Assembly: GCA_042862465.1 (NCBI GenBank)
Contig: JASTVH010000005.1
Span: forward strand, 1 to 64,000
Direction of reading: 5' to 3'
Length of the DNA stretch: 64,000 bases
Source of the DNA: JASTVH01 sp042862465
Lineage (GTDB): Bacteria > Pseudomonadota > Gammaproteobacteria > Pseudomonadales > Oleiphilaceae
In this document: positions 43,160 through 52,790 of the stretch, one piece after another
Position numbering within the stretch: position 1 is the stretch's first letter
How the letters are laid out: every line of letters starts with the position of its first letter
The notes under the pieces: generated by a model
What the model was told of the DNA's origin: nothing
The model's input: only the letters and a program-made list of their open reading frames with translations
Database searches by the model: none
Made by a program: the position numbers and the translations under genes

Positions 43160-46100
43160 GTGGTGCTCAAGGCCGAGCGAATGACTTCGATCCCTGGCTG
43201 TCGGGCCAATCGGAAGCCCCTACAGAGGTTGTCCTTGCGAATCCAACTGGCTGAATACGATATTCTCCAGACCCTCAAGAGCGGTCAGCGGGGGCATTAC
43301 TGTCTTGCCCAGCACCGTACCACCGCGCAACGCGTTCTGCTCAAACTGACCGAGAGCCAGGGTCCCCTGAAGCGCCTTGAAGCACTGAAGTATGAGGCCC
43401 GGTTGCTTGAGCAGCTGCAACCGCCGGCATTTCCACGGTTGCTGGCATGGCTCGAGGATGGTGACTGGCATGGCCTGGTTCTCGACTGCGGTGATGCAGT
43501 GCCACTCGCTTTTGAGGATACGCTCGAAAAGGACATGGGGTGGCGCCTGCAAATGGCGGTCGGGATGACTCAGGCGCTGGTCGAAGTCCACGAAAAGGGC
43601 TGGATCCACCGTGGCCTGACCCCGGAGTGCTTTTGGTTTGCCCCGGATCGGCAGGGCGTCTTTCTGCTGGATCTGGATACTGTCAGCCCGGTGTCTCGGC
43701 AGGCCGCCACGGTCAGCAATTTTGGCCTTATCCTGAATGACCCGCATTACGCAGCGCCGGAGCAGAGCGGTCGCATGGCGTATGATGTGGATCGGCGCAG
43801 TGACCTGTATTCACTGGGTGCCATTCTGTTTTATCTCTTTGCCGGGCGTCCGCCTTTCTTGCAGTCGGATGCACTCGAATTGCTGCACGCCCACCTGGCG
43901 CTTGATCCGGAGCCGCTGGTTGCCTTTGATGAAGGGATACCGCGGGTCGTCAGCGATATCGTGCTCAAGTTGTTATGCAAGGCGCCCGAAGACCGTTATC
44001 AATCGACCGAAGGTCTGCTGGCGGACCTGCGCCGTGCACTGGTGGATTACCGGGCGGGAGCGCAGGCCCTGTCGTTTCCCCTGGATGAGTGGGATCGCGA
44101 TCGCACCTTTCGGGTACCCGAGCGCCTGTTCGGTCGGGAAAAGCAGCAACACCAACTGATGGCGGGCTTTAAGACCGCGAGCGAAGGCCAGGCTACGGTG
44201 GCATTGGTCTCTGGAGAGTCGGGCATCGGTAAGTCGGCCTTGATCGACTCGCTCCAGCAACCGCTGATAGAGCGCAAAGCCTATTTTGTCAGTGGAAAAT
44301 TCGAGCAATTACGCCGTGACCGTCCCTACAGTGCTTTGGTACAGGCAGTCCGGATGCTGGTCATGGAATTGCTGACTCTGCCCGAGGAACAGCTTTCTTC
44401 CTGGCGCAGCGCTATCACCGCTACCCTTGGTGATAACAGCAGCCTACTGGCAGAACTGGTACCTGAGCTGGAACAGGTTGTCGCGCCGCCAGCCTTATCG
44501 ACGCCCATTGATTCAAACCTGCGCAGCCGTGTCACTCGACGGGCGCTGATCGACCTGTTTTCCTGTTTTTGTACCCCGCAAAGACCGCTGGTGCTGTATC
44601 TGGATGACTTGCAGTGGGCCGACAGGGGCACCTGGGAATTGCTGCGGGAACTGCTCCAGGATTATCGCTTCCAGCACTTCTATTTGCTGGGGGCATACAG
44701 GGAAGAGGAAATCGTGCCGGCGGACGGGTTGAATGATTTGCTCAATGCTATTCAGGAAACGGCTACGCCACTGTGGCGGATTCTACTGTCCCCTCTGAGC
44801 GATAAGGACGTGGCGGCATTCCTCAGTGCTGCGCTCAATCAACAGGTGCCCGTCGACGACGACCTGACCCTTCAACTCCTGCAGAAAACAGGCGGCGTAC
44901 CCTTTTTTCTGCACCAGTTTCTCAAGAGCCTGAATGAGCAGGGATATATCAAGTGGAATCCGCGCCAAAAGGGATGGGCCCTGGCACTTGAGGGGGTTGC
45001 GATGCTGCCACCCACGGGGCGTCGAATCGCGTGGTTGGTCGAGAGGTTGCGCCTGTTGCCCGAATCGGCCCAGGATCTGCTGCAGTGGGCTGCCATTATT
45101 GGTAACCAGTTTCCGGTCCATTGGATTGGCTGGATCAGCGGCCTGACGCTGGCCCAGGTTATGGAGAATCTGGCACCAGCGATTGAAGACGGCGTGATTG
45201 TTTTCACCGCAGGCTCGCTGCCAGGAGCGCCGCGACGGACCAGCGCCGAAGATATGGATGGGTACTTTGCCCACGACCGTATCCAGCAGGCAGCGTACGA
45301 GCTCGTGCCTGAGGAACAGCGCAATCAGCGCCATCATTTGCTCGGACAGACCCTGTTGGCACGTTTGGGGGAGAAGGGGCGAGACAAGGCCCTGTTCGAC
45401 ATCGTCAATCACCTTAATCAACCGGGGCCGCCCTCCACCATTGCGATGGACCTTAGTCGCGCCCAGCTCAACCTCAATGCCGGCATCAAGGCCAAGGAGG
45501 CGGGCGCCCATGCATCAGCGCTGCATTACTTCCGGGAAGGTCTGAACTGTCTGAATGCCAACGCCTGGAAGGAGCACTATCAGCTGGCCCTGGAGCTACA
45601 CCTGAATGCGACGGAAGCTGCTTTTCTCTCGGCGCAGTACGACCAGATGGAATCCTATGGTGCCCGTGTCATCAAGCATGCCCGCCAGATGCTGGATGCC
45701 AAAGCAGTTCATCATATTCGCATCCAGGCCTATAACGTGCGTAACCAGTTCGGTAAGGCCATCGCCATGGGCCGCCAGTTTCTGCGCCAATTGGGGGTGC
45801 GTTTCCCGAGAAAGCCAACATTGCTGCATATTTTCGCGGCCATTCTATGGACCCGCAGTGTGATTGGCAGTCGCTCGATCGAAGACCTCGGCAAGATGCC
45901 GAAGATGAGGGACAGGCGCGACCTGGCCGTGATGGAAACACTGCACCAGCTGGCCTCATCCGCGTACCTGCACAACCCGAAACTGCACCCCTTGCTGGTA
46001 CTGAAGATGGTGCGGATCGCGGCCCGCAGTGGGTATTGTCCTGAGAATACTGTGACCTTCGCCACTTACGGCATCATTCTCTGTGGCGTGCTCAATCAGT

Positions 46101-48199
46101 TTGATCGTGGTCTGCGTTTCGGCGAGCTCAGCCTGCGCCTCGTGGAGGAGCCGGATGCCCGCGCACTGCGCTGTCGGGCCAGGGTGTTGGTGAACGTCTT
46201 CATCATGCATTGGACGCGCTATGCCGGGGAAAGCATCGAGGCGTTGCATCAAGCCTACCAGGAGGGAATGGAATCCGGCGATCATGAGTACGCGATGTAC
46301 GCCTCCGTTATGGAGTGCTACCACACCGCCTTTATTGGCCGACCCGTGGGGACTGTCCGTTCGCTCCTGGCGACCTATGAGCCGGTCATCCACCAGCTGT
46401 CCAGCGGAACAGCCCGAACCCTGTATCGGGTTATGGATATTGTTTACCGACGGCTCGCAGAAGGTGGGCAATTGCCCTGGCGGCTGGAGGACGAGGACTG
46501 GGACGAAACCACGTTGGTTACTGATTGCGGTGATGACCGCACCGGACTGGTGGCCTTGCGGATTCACCAGTTGATCCAGCGCTATCGGTTTGGCCGCCTG
46601 GAAGAGGCATTGCGCCTGCTGGAGATGACCGACGGCATGGTGGATGCTGTACGGGCGCTGTTGTTGTCGGCCGAGTACCATTTTTATGCCGCCCTGATTC
46701 GGATCCAGGTCTATCGCAAGAGTCATGGGGAACGTCGCCGTAGACAGCTGAAGTGGATCCGCCAACACCGGCGTAAACTCAAACTCTGGAGCGCCCATGC
46801 CCCGATAAACTATCTGCACCGGCATGAACTGGTGGAAGCGGAATGGTGCTGGTCGCAGGGGCTCTATGGCGATGCACTGCTGCATTACGAGAAAGCGATC
46901 ACGGCGGCGCGGGAACATGGGTTTATCCAGGACCAGGCCCAGATTGAACTCTGTGTGGCCCAGTTTTGCCTGGATCGGGGGCTGGACCGCTTGGCCAGCA
47001 TCTATACCCACGATGCCCTGGAACACATCGATCACTGGGGGGCGAGGGGATGGCGGCGGTATATGGAGCGTCTGTTCCTGCCGAAGCTGGCCCAACGCGG
47101 CGTGCCAGCCCGAAACTACTGGGAGCAGGCAGGGGGAACACAGCCGGACCTGGACCTTTCCGCTTTCCGCAAAGCGCTCCGGGGTATTGCCAGCGCCCGG
47201 GTGCATAGCACCCTGGTGGAACAGTTGATCAGCAGCGCCGTCACCATGGCCGGTGCCCAGCTGGGACACCTTTTTCTGGTGGGCTCGAACGGCAGCCTGA
47301 CGGTGGAAGCCCAATGGTATGCGCGCCGCCAGTCCCCCAAGCTGTTCCAGTCGATTCCCATCGAGCGCGCGGAAGGCTTTTGTCACGCTGTGGTCAACTA
47401 TGTCGCGCGGACCCGTAAGACTCTGGTCATCGAGGACGCCCGCAAGCCACACAACGCGCTGCCCGCCCTCTATCGCGACGAAGAGGTGGTTGAGCGGGAG
47501 GTGCGATCACTACTCTGCATGCCGCTGATTTCCGGCGAAGAGGAAAACCGGTTGGTCGGCATTCTCTACCTGGAAAACAACGCGGCCTCTGGTGCCTTCA
47601 CGCGTTCAAGAACTGAGGTTCTGGATATCATCTGCCTGGCGGCGGTAGGGCGGATTGAGCTTTCACGCAAGGCGGTCTCCGATGGCCTGACCGGATTGTT
47701 TAACCACGAGTACTTCAAGCGCATGCTGGAAAAAGAAATCCAGCTTAGCCACCGACAGCACCGTTCCCTGTCATTGATTCTTCTCGACGTCGATCATTTC
47801 AAGTCGTTCAACGACCAGTGGGGCCACCAGCTGGGTGATCGTGTGCTCCAGACGGTGGCGCAAACGGTGCCTCACAGCTGTCGTGAGTCGGACATCGTGG
47901 CCCGGTATGGGGGAGAGGAGTTTGCCGTGATTCTACCGGACACCTCCATGGAGGAAGGGCTGGAGGTGGCTGAGCGCATTCGCAGCTCGATCGCTGAAAC
48001 CGTGGTGGAGCACCAAGGCCAGCCGCTGTCGGTTACGATCAGCCTGGGGGTCTCCTCACTGGGCGTGGAAACGGAAAGTGCCGAGGCCCTGATAAAGGCA
48101 GCCGACGAGGCGCTTTATCAGGCCAAGGAGAATGGCAGGAATGCTGTCGTTGGGGCCTTTGATGTGACGGATACGTCGGGCCAGACGTCTGTCCGGTAG
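43160..48199 (+). CDS. Pseudokinase-STAND ATPase-TPR-GAF-GGDEF signalling protein
   Basis: A 1,679-residue hybrid. Residues 30-300 have a protein-kinase fold, but HRD is HRG (150-152) and DFG is DLD (171-173), so it is probably catalytically dead. Residues 320-600 are an AAA/STAND ATPase with Walker A SGESGIGKS (from 351) and Walker B LVLYLDDLQW. Then come helical TPR-like repeats (about 700-1250), a GAF domain (about 1340-1490) and an intact GGEEF cyclase (1584-1588) with an RESD inhibitory site five residues before it. It should make c-di-GMP in response to a ligand or protein. The start is uncertain: the GTG at 43160, an ATG at 43181 or a TTG at 43235 with a GAGG site. Confidence 0.85.
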   Translation: MVLKAERMTSIPGCRANRKPLQRLSLRIQLAEYDILQTLKSGQRGHYCLAQHRTTAQRVLLKLTESQGPLKRLEALKYEARLLEQLQPPAFPRLLAWLEDGDWHGLVLDCGDAVPLAFEDTLEKDMGWRLQMAVGMTQALVEVHEKGWIHRGLTPECFWFAPDRQGVFLLDLDTVSPVSRQAATVSNFGLILNDPHYAAPEQSGRMAYDVDRRSDLYSLGAILFYLFAGRPPFLQSDALELLHAHLALDPEPLVAFDEGIPRVVSDIVLKLLCKAPEDRYQSTEGLLADLRRALVDYRAGAQALSFPLDEWDRDRTFRVPERLFGREKQQHQLMAGFKTASEGQATVALVSGESGIGKSALIDSLQQPLIERKAYFVSGKFEQLRRDRPYSALVQAVRMLVMELLTLPEEQLSSWRSAITATLGDNSSLLAELVPELEQVVAPPALSTPIDSNLRSRVTRRALIDLFSCFCTPQRPLVLYLDDLQWADRGTWELLRELLQDYRFQHFYLLGAYREEEIVPADGLNDLLNAIQETATPLWRILLSPLSDKDVAAFLSAALNQQVPVDDDLTLQLLQKTGGVPFFLHQFLKSLNEQGYIKWNPRQKGWALALEGVAMLPPTGRRIAWLVERLRLLPESAQDLLQWAAIIGNQFPVHWIGWISGLTLAQVMENLAPAIEDGVIVFTAGSLPGAPRRTSAEDMDGYFAHDRIQQAAYELVPEEQRNQRHHLLGQTLLARLGEKGRDKALFDIVNHLNQPGPPSTIAMDLSRAQLNLNAGIKAKEAGAHASALHYFREGLNCLNANAWKEHYQLALELHLNATEAAFLSAQYDQMESYGARVIKHARQMLDAKAVHHIRIQAYNVRNQFGKAIAMGRQFLRQLGVRFPRKPTLLHIFAAILWTRSVIGSRSIEDLGKMPKMRDRRDLAVMETLHQLASSAYLHNPKLHPLLVLKMVRIAARSGYCPENTVTFATYGIILCGVLNQFDRGLRFGELSLRLVEEPDARALRCRARVLVNVFIMHWTRYAGESIEALHQAYQEGMESGDHEYAMYASVMECYHTAFIGRPVGTVRSLLATYEPVIHQLSSGTARTLYRVMDIVYRRLAEGGQLPWRLEDEDWDETTLVTDCGDDRTGLVALRIHQLIQRYRFGRLEEALRLLEMTDGMVDAVRALLLSAEYHFYAALIRIQVYRKSHGERRRRQLKWIRQHRRKLKLWSAHAPINYLHRHELVEAEWCWSQGLYGDALLHYEKAITAAREHGFIQDQAQIELCVAQFCLDRGLDRLASIYTHDALEHIDHWGARGWRRYMERLFLPKLAQRGVPARNYWEQAGGTQPDLDLSAFRKALRGIASARVHSTLVEQLISSAVTMAGAQLGHLFLVGSNGSLTVEAQWYARRQSPKLFQSIPIERAEGFCHAVVNYVARTRKTLVIEDARKPHNALPALYRDEEVVEREVRSLLCMPLISGEEENRLVGILYLENNAASGAFTRSRTEVLDIICLAAVGRIELSRKAVSDGLTGLFNHEYFKRMLEKEIQLSHRQHRSLSLILLDVDHFKSFNDQWGHQLGDRVLQTVAQTVPHSCRESDIVARYGGEEFAVILPDTSMEEGLEVAERIRSSIAETVVEHQGQPLSVTISLGVSSLGVETESAEALIKAADEALYQAKENGRNAVVGAFDVTDTSGQTSVR

Positions 48200-48269
48200 A
48201 AACTCGTAACCCTGTGATGGCGCCAACACGGGATTGTCCGGCTCGGCACCATTGGGACCGCGCAGCGAT

Positions 48270-48941
48270 CTAGAAACGGGCCATCAAAGTCAGTCCGGCC
48301 GCCGAAACCTGCCAATTGACGGCTATTTTCAACGGGCTCTTGTCATCCACGGGCAGTGAAACGGTTGTCCAGTCGTCCCACTGGGCCCGGACCTGCGTAG
48401 GGCGGGTGCGTATCCTGATTTCGTTAATCAGCATGCCCAGTGCAAATTGCTTGGCACCATCATCCGGTCGATCGTCACCGACACCAATTGCGAGTCCGGC
48501 CAGGGCATTGACAACCAACCCCGGAATGCGGCGCTGCCAACCCTGATCGGCGGCCTGGCGCTGGGCAATGTGTCGGGCCAGCAGCGTATTGCCGGATTGG
48601 TTCAGTTGACCAATGGCAGCGTCATACCCCGGGGGGCGCCGGTAGTGCTCAAGCAGGAGGCCGCCCAGTCCAAGGGCCGACGTGATAGCGCTGACCCGGG
48701 CGTCATAGCGGTCTTCGCGATCATCGGCCTCGCTGGCCTGATAGCCGTTTAGCAGGGTGGAGACACCATAAAAGCCAGTCCATCCCGCAAACCAGATCTG
48801 CTGCTGGTTCTGGCTTTCCTCCAGAGCGTTACGCAGTGCCTGGCGCCGATCCTCACTGAGTGAAGGCTCAGCCCATGCGACACTTCCGAGGAGTGTCCAT
48901 AGACAGGCCAGGATGATTAGGGCTTGCAGGCGCGTTAGCAT
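48270..48941 (-). CDS. Exported protein of unknown function
   Basis: The 223-residue product has a good signal peptide (LQALIILACLWTLLGSVAWAEP). A helical region follows (DRRQALRNALEESQNQQQIWFAGW), then hydrophobic Gly/Leu-rich segments (ITSALGLGGLLLEHY and VVNALAGLAIGVGD) and a beta-type C-terminus. It is probably periplasmic or outer-membrane associated. I chose the ATG at 48941, with GAGG nine bases upstream, over longer options. It is convergent with the large GGDEF gene. No family is recognised. Confidence 0.6.
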   Translation of the reverse strand: MLTRLQALIILACLWTLLGSVAWAEPSLSEDRRQALRNALEESQNQQQIWFAGWTGFYGVSTLLNGYQASEADDREDRYDARVSAITSALGLGGLLLEHYRRPPGYDAAIGQLNQSGNTLLARHIAQRQAADQGWQRRIPGLVVNALAGLAIGVGDDRPDDGAKQFALGMLINEIRIRTRPTQVRAQWDDWTTVSLPVDDKSPLKIAVNWQVSAAGLTLMARF

Positions 48942-49095
48942 GAAAAGGAACCTCATAAGGGCTGAGCCAGAGGCCATACCCTAACGTTCGCGGACGGGAC
49001 GGTCTGCGACCTGATCGAGATTCCTGCAGGGAGACAGGCCGCTCATCCTCCCTGACTTGTCATCCGATTGCCGTAATAACTGAAAAGGTAAGGCA

Positions 49096-49470
49096 TTGTT
49101 CTATTCACTGGCCGCAGACGCGGTGCTGATCGTCCATTTTCTGTTTATCCTGTTTGTGATGCTTGGCGGGTTCCTGGTTTGGCGCTGGTCGTGGATCGCC
49201 TGGCTGCACTTGCCTGCTGTTATCTGGGGCGCCCTGGTGGAATTCAATCACTGGGTTTGCCCGCTGACGCCCCTGGAGAATGCGTTGCGTCGGGCAGGGG
49301 AACAGCAGGGTTCTGGCGGCGATTTTATTGGTCACTATCTGCTGCCGGTGATCTATCCAGCCGGTTTGACCGCTGAGATTCAGGGGTGGTTGGGGGGTGT
49401 TGTCGTGTTGGTGAATGTGAGTGCCTATGCTGGCCTCTGGTTCTTGCGCCGCCAAAAAAAACGGGCCTAG
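49096..49470 (+). CDS. DUF2784 small membrane protein
   Basis: The 124-residue product has four predicted membrane helices and the DUF2784 pattern. An N-terminal DAVLIVHFLFILFVMLGG helix is followed by EFNHWVCPLTPLEN with conserved polar residues, GHYLLPVIYP and a final helix. Function of the family is unknown. It starts at a TTG with an AAGGTAAGG site upstream. Its stop codon lies inside the terminator stem of the opposing gene, so the two genes meet tail to tail. Confidence 0.8.
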   Translation: MFYSLAADAVLIVHFLFILFVMLGGFLVWRWSWIAWLHLPAVIWGALVEFNHWVCPLTPLENALRRAGEQQGSGGDFIGHYLLPVIYPAGLTAEIQGWLGGVVVLVNVSAYAGLWFLRRQKKRA

Positions 49471-49488
49471 TGCAATGCACCAGGCCCG
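49454..49488 (-). terminator. Intrinsic terminator of the leftward acyl-reductase-like gene
   Basis: Read leftward, the stem CGGGCCT-GTGC / GCAC-AGGCCCG (49488-49462, one mismatch in the middle, AAT loop) is followed by eight T residues (49461-49454). It starts 27 bases after the stop of the leftward gene at 49515. The stem also covers the stop of the opposing DUF2784 gene. Confidence 0.88.
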
Positions 49489-49514
49489 CTCGGGTGACAC
49501 CTGCCAGACTGACG

Positions 49515-51581
49515 TTATGCCACTGACGGGGTTTTCTTCAGGCCACGCTTTTCGATCGCCAGTTTACGGACGCGGTCGAAGTCTTCCTCGGTGTAGACGC
49601 CATTGACGCCGGAGATGGAAGCCAGCTTCATACCGTGCTTGAGGCCCAGCTTGTAGATCTCCCGGACCTTTTCCCACTCGATGTTGCGGCCCAGTGTGAA
49701 GTTCTCGTAGCGGCCCTCGAGCGCCAGTACGATGGTTTCGGCCAGACAGGCATACGCCACCTTGTGCGGCAGGCCGATGTTTTTCATCTTCACATCGCCG
49801 GGCAGTTCCACTTCGCCGGATTCGATGACCAGGACGTCCGGGCGCTTGGCCACATCCTCAGCGGGGATGTCCAGCGGACGGGCGACGTCGGTGATCACAC
49901 AGCCGGGCTTGACCTTCATGATGTCGAGGATCTTCTTGCCCGCGCCAGAGGTCGCAGTCACCACCATATCCATGTCGCCGAGGTACTTGTCGGCATTGGA
50001 AGTGACGGTCACCTTGGCATCAGGGGTTTCACGCTTGATGGATTCCTTGAGGGCCAGCAGCTTCGCGGACTCGCGAGCCACCAGATAGACCTCGTCCACG
50101 GCTTTGGCGAGCAGGCGGGCACACACGGAGCCGATGGCGCCGGTGGCACCGACAACCATAGCTTTCGCCTTGGCCTTGTTGTTGGGGCCCACTTCCACCA
50201 GTCCCAGCTTTTTCAGGGCATCGTGCGCGGCCCACAGCGCGCCGGAGGCGCTATAGCTGTTGCCCGTGGTGATCGGCAGCGGCGCCCGCTTGGCCACGGT
50301 CACACCGGAATCGCCCACCACTTTGGTAAAGGCGCCCAGGCCCATGATCTGAGCCCCCAGACGCTGGGCCAGCTTGGCGGCCTGCAGCAATCGGCGGTAA
50401 GTGAATTCCGGGCTGTGGGCCATGATTTCCTTCGGCGTACCGCCGACAGTGATCAACCAGCCCTCAGCCTCTGCGCCGGTCGGGGACTTGATGCCAGTAA
50501 CCCGCGAATAGATGAAGGGCGGAGAATAGGCCATCACTTTTTCCACCGCGTTCATCACGAACTTCGGCGCATAATCAGCAATCATGTCGATGGGCTTGGC
50601 GTTACGGAAATACTGCTGCGACAGCGGGTGGATCACGAACGCAAAGCGGCTGACGCGCTTGTAGCCGGAGGGGTATAGCACCCGCGGCTCGATACCCAGG
50701 TTCTCGATGATATCCAGGTAATCGTCGTGAGTCAGGTCCACGTTGTTGCGCTCAAGCGCAGCCATGATCATCGCTTCGACAACGTTGATGCCAACGGTAG
50801 CCTGGAACAGCTGCGGCGTGTAGTCGATCACCATGTTTACGCCCTTGTCGCGCAGGGCTTCCAGGCGTTCGTCTGAAATCGACGAGGTAAACAGTGTCTT
50901 GCCGGCCAGTTCCTCGAGGCCAAACGGTTCCAGTTCATCATAGCGGGCCGCGATGACATCGGCATTGATCATCGCCTTGCGCATCACGTAGTGATTGAGA
51001 TCCTTGGTGACCGGCAGCGAGTTAACCAGCTTGGAGGGCTGGTACTCGTGAATGGGGCCGGTACCAGCGGTATAGAGTTCCAGCGCACGGATCGATGTCA
51101 GCAGCTTGGGGACACCCAGTTGCTGGATCGGGTCGGCGAAGAAGAGGTTATCGGTATGCTCGGCGAATACCTTGGCCGGGCGATAGTTGGCCTGGCCGTT
51201 GAAAAAGAGCACCTTGGCATTATCGAAATAGTGCACCAGTTCTTCCTGGGTGCGACGAATGGCCCAGTCCTGAAGGATCGAACGCAGTGTTGCGCCAGTG
51301 GTGACGGGTGTACTGGTGACCGCCTCTTCCAGGCGTTTGGTTTCCCTCTGTACTACCCGGTGAGTGCCGACCTGGTAATGGTCCTGGACCATGCCAATGC
51401 CGATAGCATCCGCTTTGCCATCCCAATCTTTGAGAAGCTCTTCTGCTTTGTCGTAGTCGCCGTCGGTGCCCAGGCGCACAACGCGAAACGTGTGGCCCAG
51501 AAATTCTGTTTCGAGATCATAGTTCAGGTCGCTTGATCCCAGGCTGACACTGACGACAGTTTTGGTTTTGTTTCCAGACAT
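49515..51581 (-). CDS. Large NAD(P)-dependent dehydrogenase resembling long-chain acyl-ACP reductase
   Basis: The 688-residue product has an N-terminal domain of unknown fold. The C-terminal half holds AQIMGLGAFTKVVGDSG, a TTGNSYSA segment and the Rossmann motif VVGATGAIGSVCARLL (about residues 480-495). That succession resembles cyanobacterial acyl-ACP reductases (GLGGFTS, FTTGNTHTA, CGATGDIGSA). It may reduce a fatty acyl thioester to an aldehyde, which would suit an organism that stores wax esters, but it is twice the usual length and the N-terminal half is unexplained. The gene stands alone, leftward, with a strong terminator. Confidence 0.5.
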   Translation of the reverse strand: MSGNKTKTVVSVSLGSSDLNYDLETEFLGHTFRVVRLGTDGDYDKAEELLKDWDGKADAIGIGMVQDHYQVGTHRVVQRETKRLEEAVTSTPVTTGATLRSILQDWAIRRTQEELVHYFDNAKVLFFNGQANYRPAKVFAEHTDNLFFADPIQQLGVPKLLTSIRALELYTAGTGPIHEYQPSKLVNSLPVTKDLNHYVMRKAMINADVIAARYDELEPFGLEELAGKTLFTSSISDERLEALRDKGVNMVIDYTPQLFQATVGINVVEAMIMAALERNNVDLTHDDYLDIIENLGIEPRVLYPSGYKRVSRFAFVIHPLSQQYFRNAKPIDMIADYAPKFVMNAVEKVMAYSPPFIYSRVTGIKSPTGAEAEGWLITVGGTPKEIMAHSPEFTYRRLLQAAKLAQRLGAQIMGLGAFTKVVGDSGVTVAKRAPLPITTGNSYSASGALWAAHDALKKLGLVEVGPNNKAKAKAMVVGATGAIGSVCARLLAKAVDEVYLVARESAKLLALKESIKRETPDAKVTVTSNADKYLGDMDMVVTATSGAGKKILDIMKVKPGCVITDVARPLDIPAEDVAKRPDVLVIESGEVELPGDVKMKNIGLPHKVAYACLAETIVLALEGRYENFTLGRNIEWEKVREIYKLGLKHGMKLASISGVNGVYTEEDFDRVRKLAIEKRGLKKTPSVA

Positions 51582-51992
51582 CTTACCCTTCCTTTCCCAG
51601 ATGTATCCGCATGACGCGGTTATTCTGTTTGGCTCAGAATGATGGTTTTGGCGTTGGCACGAACCGGCAGCGCCGCGGCACGGCCAGTGGCGGCCAACGC
51701 TTTGAATTAGTTGCTTTTATTTCCGATGCTTTCAGGCAAAGCGCCGGTGTTTTCAACGGGTTTCCGGTGGCCTGCGGCAACAGGGGGCGGCCTGTTGGTC
51801 GCAAACACTGTTCTGCAGTTATTCAACTTTACACATTTTGAAGCAATTCTTCTTTCATAGCGTTCAAGATTTTACATCTTGAAGCGGCTCAACTCGACTC
51901 GTTGATGAATAATCCGTCATTGTGAGGCATCCGGGGAGTAGGGCATTATCCCTATACCGACAGACACTGGCTGTATGTGAGGAGCTCGCGCA
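51582..51992. other. Non-coding gap between divergent genes
   Basis: About 410 bases with no supportable gene. It must contain the promoters of the leftward acyl-reductase-like gene and of the rightward lipoprotein gene. The stretch 51825-51930 is AT-rich, and an AGGAG-like ribosome site precedes the lipoprotein start. No riboswitch or repeat is recognised. Confidence 0.5.
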
Positions 51993-52316
51993 ATGACAAG
52001 GTTGTTTCGTTTTCTTCGTATTCTGGTTCCGGCGTTGCTGTTGCTGGTGGTAGGGGGGTGCGCCACTGTGGGCGAGGATTTTCCGGCAGAACGCGTCACG
52101 CAACTGGAAATCGGCAGTACCACCCAGGCGGATGTGCGTCGTCTGTTCGGCCCACCGTGGCGCACCGGCATCGAGGATGGCTATCAAACCTGGACCTATG
52201 GCCGCTATTACTACTCCGCTTTTGGCGAATCCACCAGCAAGGATCTGGTCGTTCGTTTCGGGCCGGATAACCGCGTGAAATCCTATTCGTTCAACACCAC
52301 CGAACGTTCGCAATGA
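51993..52316 (+). CDS. BamE/OmlA-like small lipoprotein
   Basis: The 107-residue product has a lipoprotein signal (LVPALLLLVVGGCAT) with the lipid-attachment Cys at about residue 23. A short domain follows with the SmpA/OmlA/BamE-type pattern: ERVTQLEIGSTTQADVRRLFGPPWRT, then a TWTYG strand and a VRFGPDNRVKSYSF end. BamE itself aids outer-membrane protein assembly, but many small lipoproteins share this fold, and this one is not in the usual bamE context. It is monocistronic, convergent with the cold-shock gene. Confidence 0.75.
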   Translation: MTRLFRFLRILVPALLLLVVGGCATVGEDFPAERVTQLEIGSTTQADVRRLFGPPWRTGIEDGYQTWTYGRYYYSAFGESTSKDLVVRFGPDNRVKSYSFNTTERSQ

Positions 52317-52320
52317 CAAA

Positions 52321-52353
52321 AAGAAACCCCCGGCGCCTCACGGCGAGCGGGGG
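52321..52353 (-). terminator. Intrinsic terminator of the cold-shock gene
   Basis: Read leftward, a GC-rich stem-loop (CCCCCGC and GCCGTGAGGCGC through GGGGG, 52353-52327) is followed by TTTCTTTTT. It starts 20 bases after the csp stop. The opposite orientation lacks a T-run, so it mainly serves the leftward gene, though its stem may also stop the lipoprotein transcript. Confidence 0.8.
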
Positions 52354-52373
52354 TCCTGCAGGTTCAGGCTCGT

Positions 52374-52583
52374 TTACAACGGCGTGACGTTTTCAGCCTG
52401 CGGACCTTTCGGGCCTTGAGTAACACCAAACTGCACCTGTTGGCCTTCCGCCAGGGTACGGAAACCAGAGCCCTGGATCGCGCTGTAATGAACAAACACA
52501 TCCGGAGCGCCTTCGCGTGCGATGAAGCCGAAGCCCTTGCTCTCGTTAAACCACTTGACGTGGCCGGTGTAAGTTTCTGACAT
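52374..52583 (-). CDS. Cold-shock domain protein (CspA family)
   Basis: The 69-residue single-domain RNA/DNA-binding protein has both nucleic-acid motifs, KGFGFI (RNP1, about residues 16-21) and VFVHY (RNP2, about residues 29-33). It starts with GHVKWFNESKG. Such proteins melt RNA secondary structure; some are cold-induced, others constitutive. The 150 or so bases upstream are non-coding and could form the long structured leader that controls many csp mRNAs. Which paralogue it represents cannot be told. Confidence 0.93.
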   Translation of the reverse strand: MSETYTGHVKWFNESKGFGFIAREGAPDVFVHYSAIQGSGFRTLAEGQQVQFGVTQGPKGPQAENVTPL

Positions 52584-52790
52584 GGTATTGTCCTGTAGCT
52601 ATCACAATTAAAACGACCTTGATGAGAAAATTGGGTGTTACTCAGGAAAGAACGAACGAGAAACGCGGAGGGTCTTCGTAGTGCTTGCCTTTCGGTCACC
52701 GTATTTTTCTCACGGCAAAAGCAGTATAGCGCTGCCCCGGGAGGGTGAAAAGCACTTTTGAGGCGCTGGTTTTGGGGGCTGGAATGCCTT

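Noticed and set aside
45956..47452. 498-codon leftward frame opposite the large signalling gene
   Set aside because: Composition is typical of antisense shadow frames, and the rightward protein has recognisable repeats and a GAF domain throughout this interval.
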